DNA of 42,803 bases from Phycisphaerae bacterium (GTDB taxonomy: Bacteria > Planctomycetota > Phycisphaerae > UBA1845): NCBI GenBank assembly GCA_029260035.1, contig JAJDEA010000087.1, positions 1-42,803 on the forward strand, in the 5' to 3' direction. A program made the translations under genes and the position numbers. The notes beneath the pieces are model-generated. The model made no database searches, had not been told where the DNA came from, and saw nothing but the letters and a program-made list of their open reading frames with translations. The first letter of the stretch is position 1, and each line of letters opens with the position of its first letter. Positions 36,201 to 42,803 of this stretch are shown piece by piece.

Positions 36201-37872
36201 GTTTGAAAACCAGTTGACAGGGCATGAAGAAACTCGGGACATCGTCCTCACGATTGACGAAGACTTCTTCGTGACGCCTTCGTCGAACTTCGCTTCAGGG
36301 GGCGTTCCGGGTGGGCCGATCACGCCGCAGGGAACGATCTACACGATTCACAATGCGTCGGACGGTGCCATGCTGCCGTGGTCGGCTACGGTGCAGTACA
36401 CGGCTGGTGATCCGAATTGGATTCTGCTGGATGGATTGGCCGGCACGGGGGGGACATTGGCTGATCGAGATACGTCGCTCGTTGTGGTTACGATCGATGA
36501 AACCGCGACGGCGTCAATGATCGGCCAACATCAAGCAGATATACTTTTCCAGGCGAATGGCATGACGGTTACCAGGTCCGTCTCGTTGTCACTTTCGACG
36601 CAAGCCTTGCAGGTTACGGAGTCGCTTGGTCCCGCCACGCCTGCCCAGCCTGGAGGCCCGGTCTATTCCTACATCATGGCAACGTTTCACACTACGAATA
36701 CGGAATTCGTGGCTTTTCTAAATGACGCGCTATTGAATCTGCAGAGTGCTCAGCCTGACGAACGTAGCGAGTTCATGTTTTTCGATACTGTCACCGGCGA
36801 TGTGTATGTGAATTTCTTACAGGCTGGCGAGGTCGGTGCCGATCCTGGGATGCGCACGACTTTGCTGTTTTCGCCCGCCGTCGCGAGTCAGATTTTGTAT
36901 GTGCCGGGCCTGAGTCCCTATCAAGTTGCTACTGCTCCGGTAGACTATTCTCGGCATCCCGCGACCGGTATTAGCTGGTATGGGGCGATCAAGTACTGCA
37001 ATTGGCTGACGCTCAATCAGGGGCTTTTGGCGACGGATCGCTGCTATTCGGAGGCGAGCGCATGGGTGCCGCAAGAGTGGCGACCGGTGACGATTGGCGC
37101 AGCCGACTGGGCTTTTCGAGAGCTTAGCGATGCCGAAAGATTGTCGCTTGTGGAGACGTGTCGGGGATTTCGCCTGCCAATGGATGATGGAGCAGGCAAT
37201 GTGGATACGTCCATGGATGCCGCTGACGCGTACAACGAATGGTATAAAGCCTCGGCGTGGGATCGTGCATTGGGATTCAATCATGTTTTTGGTTTTGGAC
37301 GAGATGCTTTGATTACAGCTGGCGCCAACAAGGATCGCGATGCAAACCATCGATGCAACAATGACCCGTTTGAAGATCCGACAGACTGCACGATTGGCGG
37401 CAGTACCCCCGTGGGATATTTCGCAGGCCCAAACGCTGATCCATTGTTCGTCACCATGCCCAATGATAATGACTTCGGCGTGTTCGATATGTCCGGCAAT
37501 GTGTACACCTGGGTGCAGGATAAATTCAGCACGAGTGCTCAAAGCAATTCGCTACGCGCACTGCGGGGTGGAAGTTGGAATGACTCTCCAGCTGGTGGAA
37601 CGCTGGAAGTGACGTTCCGAACTTTCGCTGCGGCGTCTGCGACAAATAATCAGATTGGTTTGCGCGTAGTTCGAACCGTGCCAGCAGCGACGGCAGACGT
37701 TGATTTAGACGGTGACGTTGACGCGGCTGATTTTTCGGCCATGAACATCCTACTTGCAGGGCCGAATGCCAGTGTATCGATATCTTCTCTGGTGTTCGAC
37801 CTGGACCTCGATGGCGACATCGATTTGGCGGATTTTGGACTGTTCCAGCAGTTGTTTCTGCCCAGTCCATAG
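30277..37872 (+). CDS. Giant secreted protein with four FGE/SUMF1-like domains and a dockerin-like end
   Basis: I chose TTG at 30277 because GGAGG lies seven bases upstream and a signal peptide follows at once (ICTIVALLFASSLADA/QTP); the frame from 30172 adds 35 residues without signal character. The 2531-residue protein holds four FGE-like domains at about 32-363, 838-1167, 1258-1615 and 2118-2468. Each has FEVxNDQYVxFLNDA near the start, GVSWYGAIKYCNWL, RLPMDD, YNEWYKAA, YGLYDxxGNVxEW and RGGSW...GFRVV at the end. Between them lie Ig-like segments of BACON type (WLTVV, PGATAQLDV). The C-terminus (about 2473-2529) has two EF-hand loops (DVDLDGDVDAAD, DLDLDGDIDLAD). FGE enzymes need a cysteine pair just before GFR; none of the four has it, so they are likely binding or structural, not formylglycine-generating. 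Confidence 0.9.
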   Translation: MLTCTYQLKPAICTIVALLFASSLADAQTPAHQFSFVPASDAQLGGPAFDYRIGVFEVRNDQYVAFLNDALVNLDNNRGAYMFFDVDTGEVFIHSGAVGLAGQNGAGTLFFDPSANSAIAYNSTTSQFDVVAGLEDHPVTGVSWFGALKFCNWLTLEAGLDPDERVYQEAPNSDLDSWHPVTITDADWATRDLSPSERNSLLQKLGFRLPMDGGDGAGEPSSYNEWYKAAAFDGAGSDWTYGFGGNGPVTDADANYRCSGDPFEDPSCFIGATTPVGFYDGVNILTVGSSTADTNNWYGLYDVSGNVWEWMQDKSFDSADRQNRGGSYRNGVTTLEVSRDAPRAATAVDDSTGFRLVQSVLDSLLVTPFDGFANNGMWGGPWNESAVDRSYKLTNVTDQAVTFDVSTDVNWLTVVVTDENGVGPATTPVVLSPGATAQLDVTLAVICSAGLSDGASSGIVTILDVDDGSTHERTVQLSVAEPMSLSPSQPFSAAELIGDPISTHSIAVMNNSDSDITWSATWQDTTIPSSNGAWLLLNGGASVASSLLTSQQSTPLDISFDPTFLDAGVYSADVEIEDECTGKTLVVQVTITIQPRFSVSPATLVTSTGTCIGPATPDSQVVTFDNVTGSPANWFVELEPVLPETDVSWIDVTAMSGVLMATTGTEDVTVTINGQANLKPVGSYSIKMKFSAGAGEPVQAERIVTLNVGQPVSPIGNVMFVGPVNDLFTPSSATYTIQNPGVVGGLEWDAVVSETSAPSFPSGVTWWQLSQSAGIILNATGTDDIVITPSQEALSLPIGTYVADVSITLVDPSNVAAPCIVNRTITLVIGVQGVSLNMVSVPAEDAQPFGPTYLFRISKYEVSNDDFVRFLNDALVADAVDPNDWRTQYMVHDTSAGLVHLSDQTMLFDASVAGDIQFDPLVNGGAWVVSAGKERHPVSGVSWYGALKYCNWLTVVQGMTNPDQRAYNEGPTASDWYPITADPVAYGSRDLVPAERQLLAQNVRGFRLPMDDESSSASPYNEWYKAAAWDNANSMNRMFGFGRDSLTLADANYQDSMDPFDNGTTPIEFFGIDGTRVWDDPTFGWGSQPPSAFNVVDTENGYGLYDLTGNVAEWVQDSGFFTSERAIRGGHYENLFDSVFLEASGRSSRDPSATEATIGFRVVQTIVQGDLLVSEKQGLVRASGVIGGPFTPSLFTIQIDNPTEQTIDGLTVSSDAAWLTVPSVQPNPIAPAAFSDVDLTVNTDPTEVSVAPGPLGDFALVPGNDVQVGPTSNGPTYDFWISRTEVTNDQFVQFLNDARSDTQNAMPGIRSDHMFFDTDSGDVYIHDQVIGEEGTTAPTLTVSTLLYDASAGRIQLIGDLYQVQAGFGSHPVVGVSWYGAIKYCNWLSVNQGIPKEFLAYDEAPSVDMMGANSLHRWRPVFTDDATWVPGGVTGALRDQLIRETMGYRLPMDDEAMTASPYNEWYKAASFKERDSATGNLIYDAVYGFGRDGPLASTDANYLHSGDTEFNGTTPVRFFDGVQGLFEATSVCLLHQPAPTLTVATKNGYGLHDATGNVAEWMQDFGAIATERVVRGGSWLDDVASLALMVNERGFLSADTTNDSTGFRVVRGVGQIATTTVTESVFDGSFTTRFILDAEEPFDVLPLGDVAPASTLYGTPRAGLLQQYSLTNNSASDMGWRVKVNQSWLEASVPSQSIVGAQEVFGTMTMGVLPDIEVAAKTSADTLGPGEHAGTITFTNDTTGGAILRNVKMVIDQPVLVTSVDAAPFEYTGLPGGPFATPGTTSAPGEYWFSLDNQVAFDIDYQISVSQSWLAVELRLPDPFSLLNGTLSAAPATLPMKIVLTPGADTLTAGEYLADLQVDWTDTSNGNLSSLVEQPIKLVVQDWIDVQRLGAVVIGEPWLISGVDPNNLESATFMLTNNNTVPIDVAICVDSAWLESDQSIVEVFPGQTVNVLVSLGQGSLDLFDGIHRSRVVFENQLTGHEETRDIVLTIDEDFFVTPSSNFASGGVPGGPITPQGTIYTIHNASDGAMLPWSATVQYTAGDPNWILLDGLAGTGGTLADRDTSLVVVTIDETATASMIGQHQADILFQANGMTVTRSVSLSLSTQALQVTESLGPATPAQPGGPVYSYIMATFHTTNTEFVAFLNDALLNLQSAQPDERSEFMFFDTVTGDVYVNFLQAGEVGADPGMRTTLLFSPAVASQILYVPGLSPYQVATAPVDYSRHPATGISWYGAIKYCNWLTLNQGLLATDRCYSEASAWVPQEWRPVTIGAADWAFRELSDAERLSLVETCRGFRLPMDDGAGNVDTSMDAADAYNEWYKASAWDRALGFNHVFGFGRDALITAGANKDRDANHRCNNDPFEDPTDCTIGGSTPVGYFAGPNADPLFVTMPNDNDFGVFDMSGNVYTWVQDKFSTSAQSNSLRALRGGSWNDSPAGGTLEVTFRTFAAASATNNQIGLRVVRTVPAATADVDLDGDVDAADFSAMNILLAGPNASVSISSLVFDLDLDGDIDLADFGLFQQLFLPSP

Positions 37873-37883
37873 GGGCCTCGCCT

Positions 37884-38402
37884 TTACTTCTTGTTGGCGT
37901 TTTTTCGCAGGCGTTTCTCGAGCTTCATTGCGATATCGAGTGGGACCAGTTTGGCGAGGTGTTCGTGATCGTATCGGCCGATCTCAACGATCTGCCGGAT
38001 GAGCGCGCTGGAGGTCAAAACATGTTGCCCGCTTGTCATCAGGAAAATGGTCTCGATGTTCCCGATGATGCGGTTCGTCATCGCAATCTCCAGCTCCGCA
38101 TGAAGATCGACCGTGTCACGAATACCGCGAAGGATCACACCCGCCCCGACCTTGGTGGCATATTCAACCGTTAGTCCCGCGTAGGTATGCACTTCGACAT
38201 TGGCCAAATCTGCGGTGTGTTCGAGCAACATCTCCCGTCGTTCGTCCGGCGTGAAAACCGCCGTCTTGAGCGGATTGTCGCCAACACCAATGATTAGCGT
38301 TCGATATAGAGTCGAAGCTCGTCGAATGATGTCCAGATGACCGAGGGTGACCGGGTCAAACATGCCGGGGAAGATGGCGCGATCAGGCGAATGGTCAGAC
38401 AT
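37884..38402 (-). CDS. coaD: Pantetheine-phosphate adenylyltransferase
   Basis: The 172-residue protein carries the CoaD motifs: PGMFDPVTLGHLDI (residues 12-25) with the T-x-G-H nucleotidyl-transfer motif, VILRGIRDTVD (phosphate-binding Arg), and TSSALIRQIVE near the C-terminus. CoaD makes dephospho-CoA from 4'-phosphopantetheine and ATP, the fourth step of CoA synthesis. The length is normal. It converges with the giant gene, with only 11 bases between the stops and no terminator visible. TACAAT lies six bases before the ATG and there is no ribosome site, so the mRNA may be leaderless. Confidence 0.96.
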   Translation of the reverse strand: MSDHSPDRAIFPGMFDPVTLGHLDIIRRASTLYRTLIIGVGDNPLKTAVFTPDERREMLLEHTADLANVEVHTYAGLTVEYATKVGAGVILRGIRDTVDLHAELEIAMTNRIIGNIETIFLMTSGQHVLTSSALIRQIVEIGRYDHEHLAKLVPLDIAMKLEKRLRKNANKK

Positions 38403-38408
38403 GCGTCG

Positions 38409-38414
38409 ATTGTA
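38409..38414 (-). promoter_or_regulatory. -10-like element of coaD, leaderless arrangement
   Basis: TACAAT on the minus strand ends six bases before the ATG, so transcription would begin at or next to the start codon. The -35 is not recognisable. The same layout is seen at the rhomboid gene. Confidence 0.45.
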
Positions 38415-38701
38415 CAGTCAGATTCGACGATTGGGTATGTTCAGGTTTATCCTATTCTCTCTAAAGTAAGCTCTGTTTTACTCCAGCGTTTGAAAGCACG
38501 ATCCTATTTGTACAAATGAGCAATTCGCCGTGACACTCGACCTGTTAGTGGCTATTGCGTCTCCCGGGCCTGATTCCTGTCCGGATCGGCTGCGTGTTGA
38601 ATTTTCTCCAAAGGCTTGTCAATGGATATGTCACGGTGTTGATACAGCCTGTTTCGCAATGAAGGCGGTTGCCCAAATACCAAGCAAGTTGCTGAGCGAA
38701 A
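38415..38701. other. Intergenic region between coaD and the FkbM gene
   Basis: Only short frames are present. A CAGGC/GCCTG hairpin followed by TTTTT (38703-38721, plus) begins at its right border inside the end of the FkbM gene. It faces the wrong way to terminate that gene. Confidence 0.4.
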
Positions 38702-39499
38702 TCAGGCAGGTGCCTGTTTTTGTGAGATGACGAATCGTTGGTAGCCACTTTCGAGGGTGACGGGCGTGCCGTCCAAGGTGCTTGTGGTGTAGCCGAAGGG
38801 TGCAAGAAATTCCAGGAACTGCCGGAACAGCTCATCGGAGTGCAGCTCTGTGAGTAGAATAGGCTTATGTTCGCGTAGCATACGCGTGCTGCCTTGAACC
38901 ACCAAAAGCTCCGCCCCTTCAACATCCACCTTTATGACATCAGGCGCGCCATGCCGTTCCACTTCTGTGTCCAGTGTTGTGGTGCGAACACGAATGGTTC
39001 GCTTCGGCTGGCCATGGATGGTAACAGCTGCCAATCCGAGCATGTCGGAGGATCGATCGTCGGCAAAATCGGCAATGCCGATTGTGTCGGAAACCGCGGC
39101 GGTTTCGGTTAGCACATTCCGAACTCGATTGATCCGCATTTGAGCCTGGATATCCTTCACGGTTTCAGGATAAGGTTCGAAGGCTACAACCTTTCCAGTT
39201 TCCCCGACCAGCTTTGCGCCGAGAAGCGAAATGAATCCGCCGTTAGCGCCTACATCGAAGAGTGTGGCTCCGGGATGAAGATAGCGTCCGAGTGCTGCCT
39301 GAACCTCGGGCTCATAGTCGCCATCAATCATGTGGTCATGAATGCTGTGTAAGAACTTCCGCAGTTTCCAGCCCTTAAGAGGGCCGCTGCGAATATCATG
39401 CGCGCGTCCGTCACCATAGCGAATGGCAAGATAGCTTCGGTGCAGCGCCGACCCGATGACAGGCAAACGCTTCATGCGTTCTCTTACATGTTTGAACAT
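38702..39499 (-). CDS. FkbM-family SAM-dependent methyltransferase
   Basis: The 265-residue protein has the FkbM methyltransferase layout. The SAM-binding motif I is FDVGANGGFISLLGAKLVG (about 80-98), motif II is VVAFEPYPE, an RTTTLDTEVERHG stretch follows and then IKVDVEGAELLVVQG, the family signature. FkbM enzymes O-methylate sugars or natural products, and many stand in surface-glycan loci. Here no glycosyltransferase gene is visible in the window, so the substrate is unknown. It is transcribed toward coaD, in the same direction, 300 bases away. Confidence 0.92.
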   Translation of the reverse strand: MFKHVRERMKRLPVIGSALHRSYLAIRYGDGRAHDIRSGPLKGWKLRKFLHSIHDHMIDGDYEPEVQAALGRYLHPGATLFDVGANGGFISLLGAKLVGETGKVVAFEPYPETVKDIQAQMRINRVRNVLTETAAVSDTIGIADFADDRSSDMLGLAAVTIHGQPKRTIRVRTTTLDTEVERHGAPDVIKVDVEGAELLVVQGSTRMLREHKPILLTELHSDELFRQFLEFLAPFGYTTSTLDGTPVTLESGYQRFVISQKQAPA

Positions 39500-39692
39500 T
39501 GCAGGTGCGGAAGATCGGCTTCGACGCCAAATGGCCCGTTTTCAAACGAACGATAGCTTATGATACGGGCCATGCCGTAACAAACAAGCCATTGAGGAAA
39601 CCCGGCTTTGAGTCCATTGCAGCACACGCGACCCCCGCCTTCACCCGCAATCGCCGGTGGAGGCAGCTCGGGTAACCGATTTCAGCGCCGGG

Positions 39693-42600
39693 TCAGTTCA
39701 TTTCGTACGCACCGATGTCGAAGCCTGAAGTGGGCCTCGGCAAGCCGCGATGGTCTTCGTAGACCGATGGGACAACAACGCCTCCATCCAGTCCCGGACT
39801 GGTCGGGCTACTCACTCGCAACTGCAAGTTTCCGCTGTTTGGCGCGACATAACGTGGGTCGAGCATGTTGCTGGCCGAATCTTTTCCGATACCCTGCCAG
39901 CCGGCAAAGTTGTAGTTTGTGCCATTGACTTCGAACAACGTCTGATTGGCTTGATTCGGGAAGTGCCAGATATTGTTGGTCATGGTAATGTCAGAAGGTG
40001 GCGTATCTGGCGCTCGCAGTATGCGCACAAAGGTCGTTGAATTCGGGACATACGCAATGTTGTTTCGAACGACCAGGTTCTTTGCGACGACCGGGCCGCG
40101 ATTGTCCAATGCACGAATTGTAAATGTGTCGTTGTTTATGGAACGGTATCCCGAGTTGTTATACACCTGCCAATCGTTCCAGGTACTGAATCCCTGAACA
40201 GGCCCACTCATAACGATCCAGCTACGAGCATTGATAAACACGTTGTTGCGGACGGTGACGTCGTTCGCGCCGTTTGATTGAATGGCGTCAATAGCCGGGT
40301 TGTTTACACCCGCATCCCAAACGTTTCGCTCAATAATAACGTTTTCGACGAGCTGCGCGGACCCTGGATTCTCCGGGCCAACAGCCATGATCGTAAGCGA
40401 AGCATTTGGCGAAAGGAACTGATTACTTGAAAGTACGCTGTAATTCGATTGTAGCTGAGGCGTAGTGCCGGGGGCTTTGTAAGCCAGGTTCGTCTTGACC
40501 GAATCACCATTTCGAAAAATGCACTGAGAAATCAGTGATTTTGTGATATAAGTACGAATCAGATGTTCACGGTCCACTCCATCGAACACACAAGCCAGGA
40601 CCGCAATATGGCTAGGCGGCAAGTTGGTTCCGCTGGCGCTGTAGTAAATCCCGTAATTTTCTGAGTCCAGGATTTCCGTATCGACAACCATCGTGCCGGT
40701 AGTGGTGCCGCCGCCTCCGATGATCCCGTGGAAATGGTCTTCGATTACCGTTCTGTAAAAAAGGAAGTCGCTGCCAGCCGTCAAACCATTACCAGACTGC
40801 GAGGTTCCGAACGGGCCATCAAAATGGATGTCCACGGTGCGCAAGTCGCGCGTTGAAGGAGCGTGCATATTTAGAGTCGTGGTATAGACCGTTGTCCGAA
40901 TGATCGGCTTGGGGCCGCTTCCATAAGCGCCAATTACATAGGGTCCGGTCTTGCTGCCTACGGAGCCGTTCACCGTGGACTCTATAAATACGTCGCCTCT
41001 CTTGAAGAGTATTCGGCGTGGTCCGTTGGCCAGGAACAACATCGTATGCGCTTTGTCCCAGGTCTTGAACGCCGCGGATTTCGTCAAGCCGGAATTCGTA
41101 TCGCTGCCGGTCGAGTCAGAAACGAAATATGTCGTCCCTGTATCCGGGAATGGATTGACCGTAATGGTCTTTTGGCTTTGCGAGGTCGCGCCAGTTGCGT
41201 CGCGAACAGTCAGCGTCACCGTATAGGTTTTCGACACGCCGCAAGTCTGGCCACTCGGACAGTCCAGCGATGTATCACATGCAGCGCCGCTGCCACTGCA
41301 TACGGACGGCACTTCGAACACATGAGCAGCCATAGGTGCCTTGGCGCGATTCGCATCAACACCCGGCCTTGTCACAAAAATCGAGCCTGGATCGCCAAAA
41401 TCCCATGTGTAATCCAGGACGTGAAATGGTCGGTTTGTAGTGGCGCTGGTCGTAGCGCTCGCATCGAAGAAAACGCCGAGCGGAGAAACGCCGGAGTTCC
41501 GACTCGTTGTTATGCTGATGGTTGGACCGCCGCCTGTCTGAGCGACTGTCATCGCTACGGCAATCTTGATCGCAGCGCCTACAGTGGGTGTCACCGTAAT
41601 ATCCCCCTGATAAGTATTAGTTGCCAGCCCCGTTCGATCGACCGTGGCTGTAATCGTATCCTGTTCGCCACTACTCGATCCACTCGTCGGCGAAACAGTC
41701 AACCATGCAGCGTCGTCGGCGATAGTGTATCCTAGCGATCCACCGCCGCAATTCCAGACGAGAAGTGGAATTTGTCCGGTTACTAAGCCGAAGTTAAGAG
41801 CCGTCGTTCCAACGCACAATTTGGGTGGTTCGCATCCGTCGGGCGTACCGTTGCTGTTAGTGTCGATTGTATCGTCGAATCCGGGACAAACATCGCCAGC
41901 GTCGCAGACTCCATCCCCATCCGCATCAGGGCCATCGTTGGCGGTGTTTTTCGTGCCAGACGTGCAATCGTCGCACGAATCTCCGTCAGTATCTCCGCAG
42001 ATATTGGGATTGTTCGGGTCGAGATCGAGGCTGTCAAACACGCCATCGCCGTCCGTATCGGTGCCGTTGGGGCAGAATGACACGTCATCGATCCAGGCTG
42101 TCCCGACACCGTCGAGATCCTTGGCCATCATAAGTTGCAGCCTGGCTGTTGTTGCGCTAGCTGGCGCTGTCATGTTTCCGGTGAGTTGTGTCCATGTCTG
42201 TGTTCCGGAAACCGGGCCGATGGTATCGGTGCGAACAACTCCGCTGGCAGCGTCAAGCCAATCGATCTCGATGGACGCACCAACTCCGTTTACGCCGCTT
42301 AATTTCAACCATTCTGACACGGTGTAATCAAGGCTCCCCGTGACCGCCACGACCTGATCTACCTGCCGGGACCACTGCGTGCTGACAACCATCTGTTGAG
42401 ACGCGTTTCCTGTGTGTGCCTCAGTCGTGACAATCGATCGACCGCCACTGGAAGTGAATTGCCAGCCCGCACCGTTGTTCTCGAAGCTAGATTCGACGAG
42501 CGTATTGTTCGTACAGCCTGTCACCGTACAATCAATGATCCCGTCACTGTTCAAATCGACATCCGCTGTGCCGCATCCACAAACGCCTGCTGCGGTCTTG

Positions 42601-42803
42601 TTGACATCGTTCGGGCAACCGTCATTGCAGTTGGGTGTGCCATCACTGTCACTGTCAGTATCAGCTGTTCCGCATCCGCAAACGCCAGCCGAAGTTTTGT
42701 TCGGATCATTTGCACAGCCATCGTTGCAATTCGGCGTACCGTCGCTGTCTGAGTCAGTATCTGCCGTGCCACATCCACAGACTCCTGATGCAGTTTTGTT
42801 TGC
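39693..42803 (-). CDS. Large secreted TSP3/BACON/PKD/beta-helix protein, 5' end cut by window edge
   Basis: The frame is open to the window end, so the N-terminus and signal are missing; 1036 residues are visible. The order (from the visible N-terminus) is: three copies of a 33-residue Cys-rich repeat (GVCGCGTADTDSDSDGTPNC); a jelly-roll carbohydrate-binding-like domain (SSFENNGAGWQF to AWIDDVSF); thrombospondin type 3-like calcium loops (DTDGDGVFDSLDLDPNNP); a BACON-like domain (FGLVTGQIPLLVWNCG, WLTVSPTSG); a PKD domain (FFDASATTS, YTWDFGD, YTVTLTVRD); and a right-handed beta-helix (from about residue 560) with NNVFINARSW and NNIAYVPNS rungs, ending with RGLPRPTSGFDIGAYEMN, a choice-of-anchor Q-like end. 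It is probably a cell-surface polysaccharide-binding or lyase-like protein; no catalytic site was found. Confidence 0.88.
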   Translation of the reverse strand, partial: ANKTASGVCGCGTADTDSDSDGTPNCNDGCANDPNKTSAGVCGCGTADTDSDSDGTPNCNDGCPNDVNKTAAGVCGCGTADVDLNSDGIIDCTVTGCTNNTLVESSFENNGAGWQFTSSGGRSIVTTEAHTGNASQQMVVSTQWSRQVDQVVAVTGSLDYTVSEWLKLSGVNGVGASIEIDWLDAASGVVRTDTIGPVSGTQTWTQLTGNMTAPASATTARLQLMMAKDLDGVGTAWIDDVSFCPNGTDTDGDGVFDSLDLDPNNPNICGDTDGDSCDDCTSGTKNTANDGPDADGDGVCDAGDVCPGFDDTIDTNSNGTPDGCEPPKLCVGTTALNFGLVTGQIPLLVWNCGGGSLGYTIADDAAWLTVSPTSGSSSGEQDTITATVDRTGLATNTYQGDITVTPTVGAAIKIAVAMTVAQTGGGPTISITTSRNSGVSPLGVFFDASATTSATTNRPFHVLDYTWDFGDPGSIFVTRPGVDANRAKAPMAAHVFEVPSVCSGSGAACDTSLDCPSGQTCGVSKTYTVTLTVRDATGATSQSQKTITVNPFPDTGTTYFVSDSTGSDTNSGLTKSAAFKTWDKAHTMLFLANGPRRILFKRGDVFIESTVNGSVGSKTGPYVIGAYGSGPKPIIRTTVYTTTLNMHAPSTRDLRTVDIHFDGPFGTSQSGNGLTAGSDFLFYRTVIEDHFHGIIGGGGTTTGTMVVDTEILDSENYGIYYSASGTNLPPSHIAVLACVFDGVDREHLIRTYITKSLISQCIFRNGDSVKTNLAYKAPGTTPQLQSNYSVLSSNQFLSPNASLTIMAVGPENPGSAQLVENVIIERNVWDAGVNNPAIDAIQSNGANDVTVRNNVFINARSWIVMSGPVQGFSTWNDWQVYNNSGYRSINNDTFTIRALDNRGPVVAKNLVVRNNIAYVPNSTTFVRILRAPDTPPSDITMTNNIWHFPNQANQTLFEVNGTNYNFAGWQGIGKDSASNMLDPRYVAPNSGNLQLRVSSPTSPGLDGGVVVPSVYEDHRGLPRPTSGFDIGAYEMN
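42540..42803 (-). repeat. 99-base tandem repeats encoding GVCGCGTADTDSDSDG units
   Basis: Two full units and one partial are visible, spaced exactly 99 bases (for example 42569, 42668, 42767). They are similar at the DNA level, so the array is recent or homogenised, and it continues past the window. Confidence 0.8.

Noticed and set aside
31933..37542. Long minus-strand ORFs opposite the FGE-like gene
   Set aside because: They are shadows of the plus-strand protein, recurring opposite each FGE-like domain, and lack any domain.
38703..38721. CAGGC/GCCTG hairpin followed by T5, terminator-like on the plus strand
   Set aside because: It lies inside the end of a minus-strand gene and no plus-strand transcript leads into it; arms are short.
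40951..42752. Plus-strand ORFs of up to 229 codons at the right end
   Set aside because: They run opposite the large TSP3/PKD/beta-helix gene and are mirror frames of its repeats.
1..42803. CRISPR array, rRNA genes or known insertion sequence
   Set aside because: No regularly spaced short repeats, no rRNA-like conserved blocks and no DDE transposase with terminal repeats were seen by eye.

Overview
The window looks like a chromosomal segment of a bacterium of the Planctomycetota or a close relative. The main evidence is the recurring DxNxNGIPDEC-type calcium-binding motif, very large secreted beta-helix proteins with dockerin-like C-termini, a PEP-CTERM anchor and choice-of-anchor Q-like ends. 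This is inferred from family style; no rRNA or ribosomal protein is present to fix the taxonomy.

Layout. 1-4600 (minus strand): a truncated SEC-C/TPR-like gene, a rhomboid protease, a small membrane protein and an HNH-like protein. 4600-5841 (minus): a PadR-family regulator followed by a multi-span membrane protein. 5842-7164 has no intact gene but holds decayed duplicates: a collapsed rhomboid copy at 6354-6560 and a diverged copy, at 6603-6767, of the sequence lying upstream of the HNH-like gene. 7165-7494 (minus) is an XRE regulator. 7895-13324 (plus) is an 1809-residue double beta-helix protein with a dockerin-like tail, followed by a second orphan dockerin tail. 13804-16445 (plus) is a compact module: RuvB-like ATPase, excisionase-type HTH protein, tyrosine recombinase and a small membrane ORF, with GCGGATAA repeats around the recombinase start. 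16875-20489 (plus) is an unusual in-frame fusion of a HAF-repeat PEP-CTERM protein with a second secreted protein. 20559-24198 holds small housekeeping or stress genes (DUF1858-like, dodecin, CAP lipoprotein, HspQ), a broken integrase end and a lipoprotein. 24632-28074 holds a zinc-ribbon membrane protein, a tail-anchored protein, a six-span membrane protein and a catalytically aberrant tyrosine recombinase next to tRNA-Cys (28222-28294). That layout suggests a genomic island at the 3' end of the tRNA gene. 29048-30048 has two small envelope proteins. 30277-37872 encodes a 2531-residue secreted protein with four FGE/sulfatase-modifying-factor-like domains, Ig-like linkers and a dockerin-like end. 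Then come CoaD, an FkbM methyltransferase and, running off the right end, a large TSP3/BACON/PKD/beta-helix protein with 99-bp repeats.

How it fits together. Most coding capacity goes to exported surface proteins, three of which (plus one orphan tail) share a C-terminal or near-C-terminal dockerin-like EF-hand pair, suggesting a common partner or sorting route. Two independent recombinase contexts and several relics show repeated gain and decay. The best candidates for something new are the RuvB-like/HTH/recombinase module with its inverted repeats, the four-fold FGE-like surface protein that lacks the FGE cysteines, and the internal PEP-CTERM fusion.
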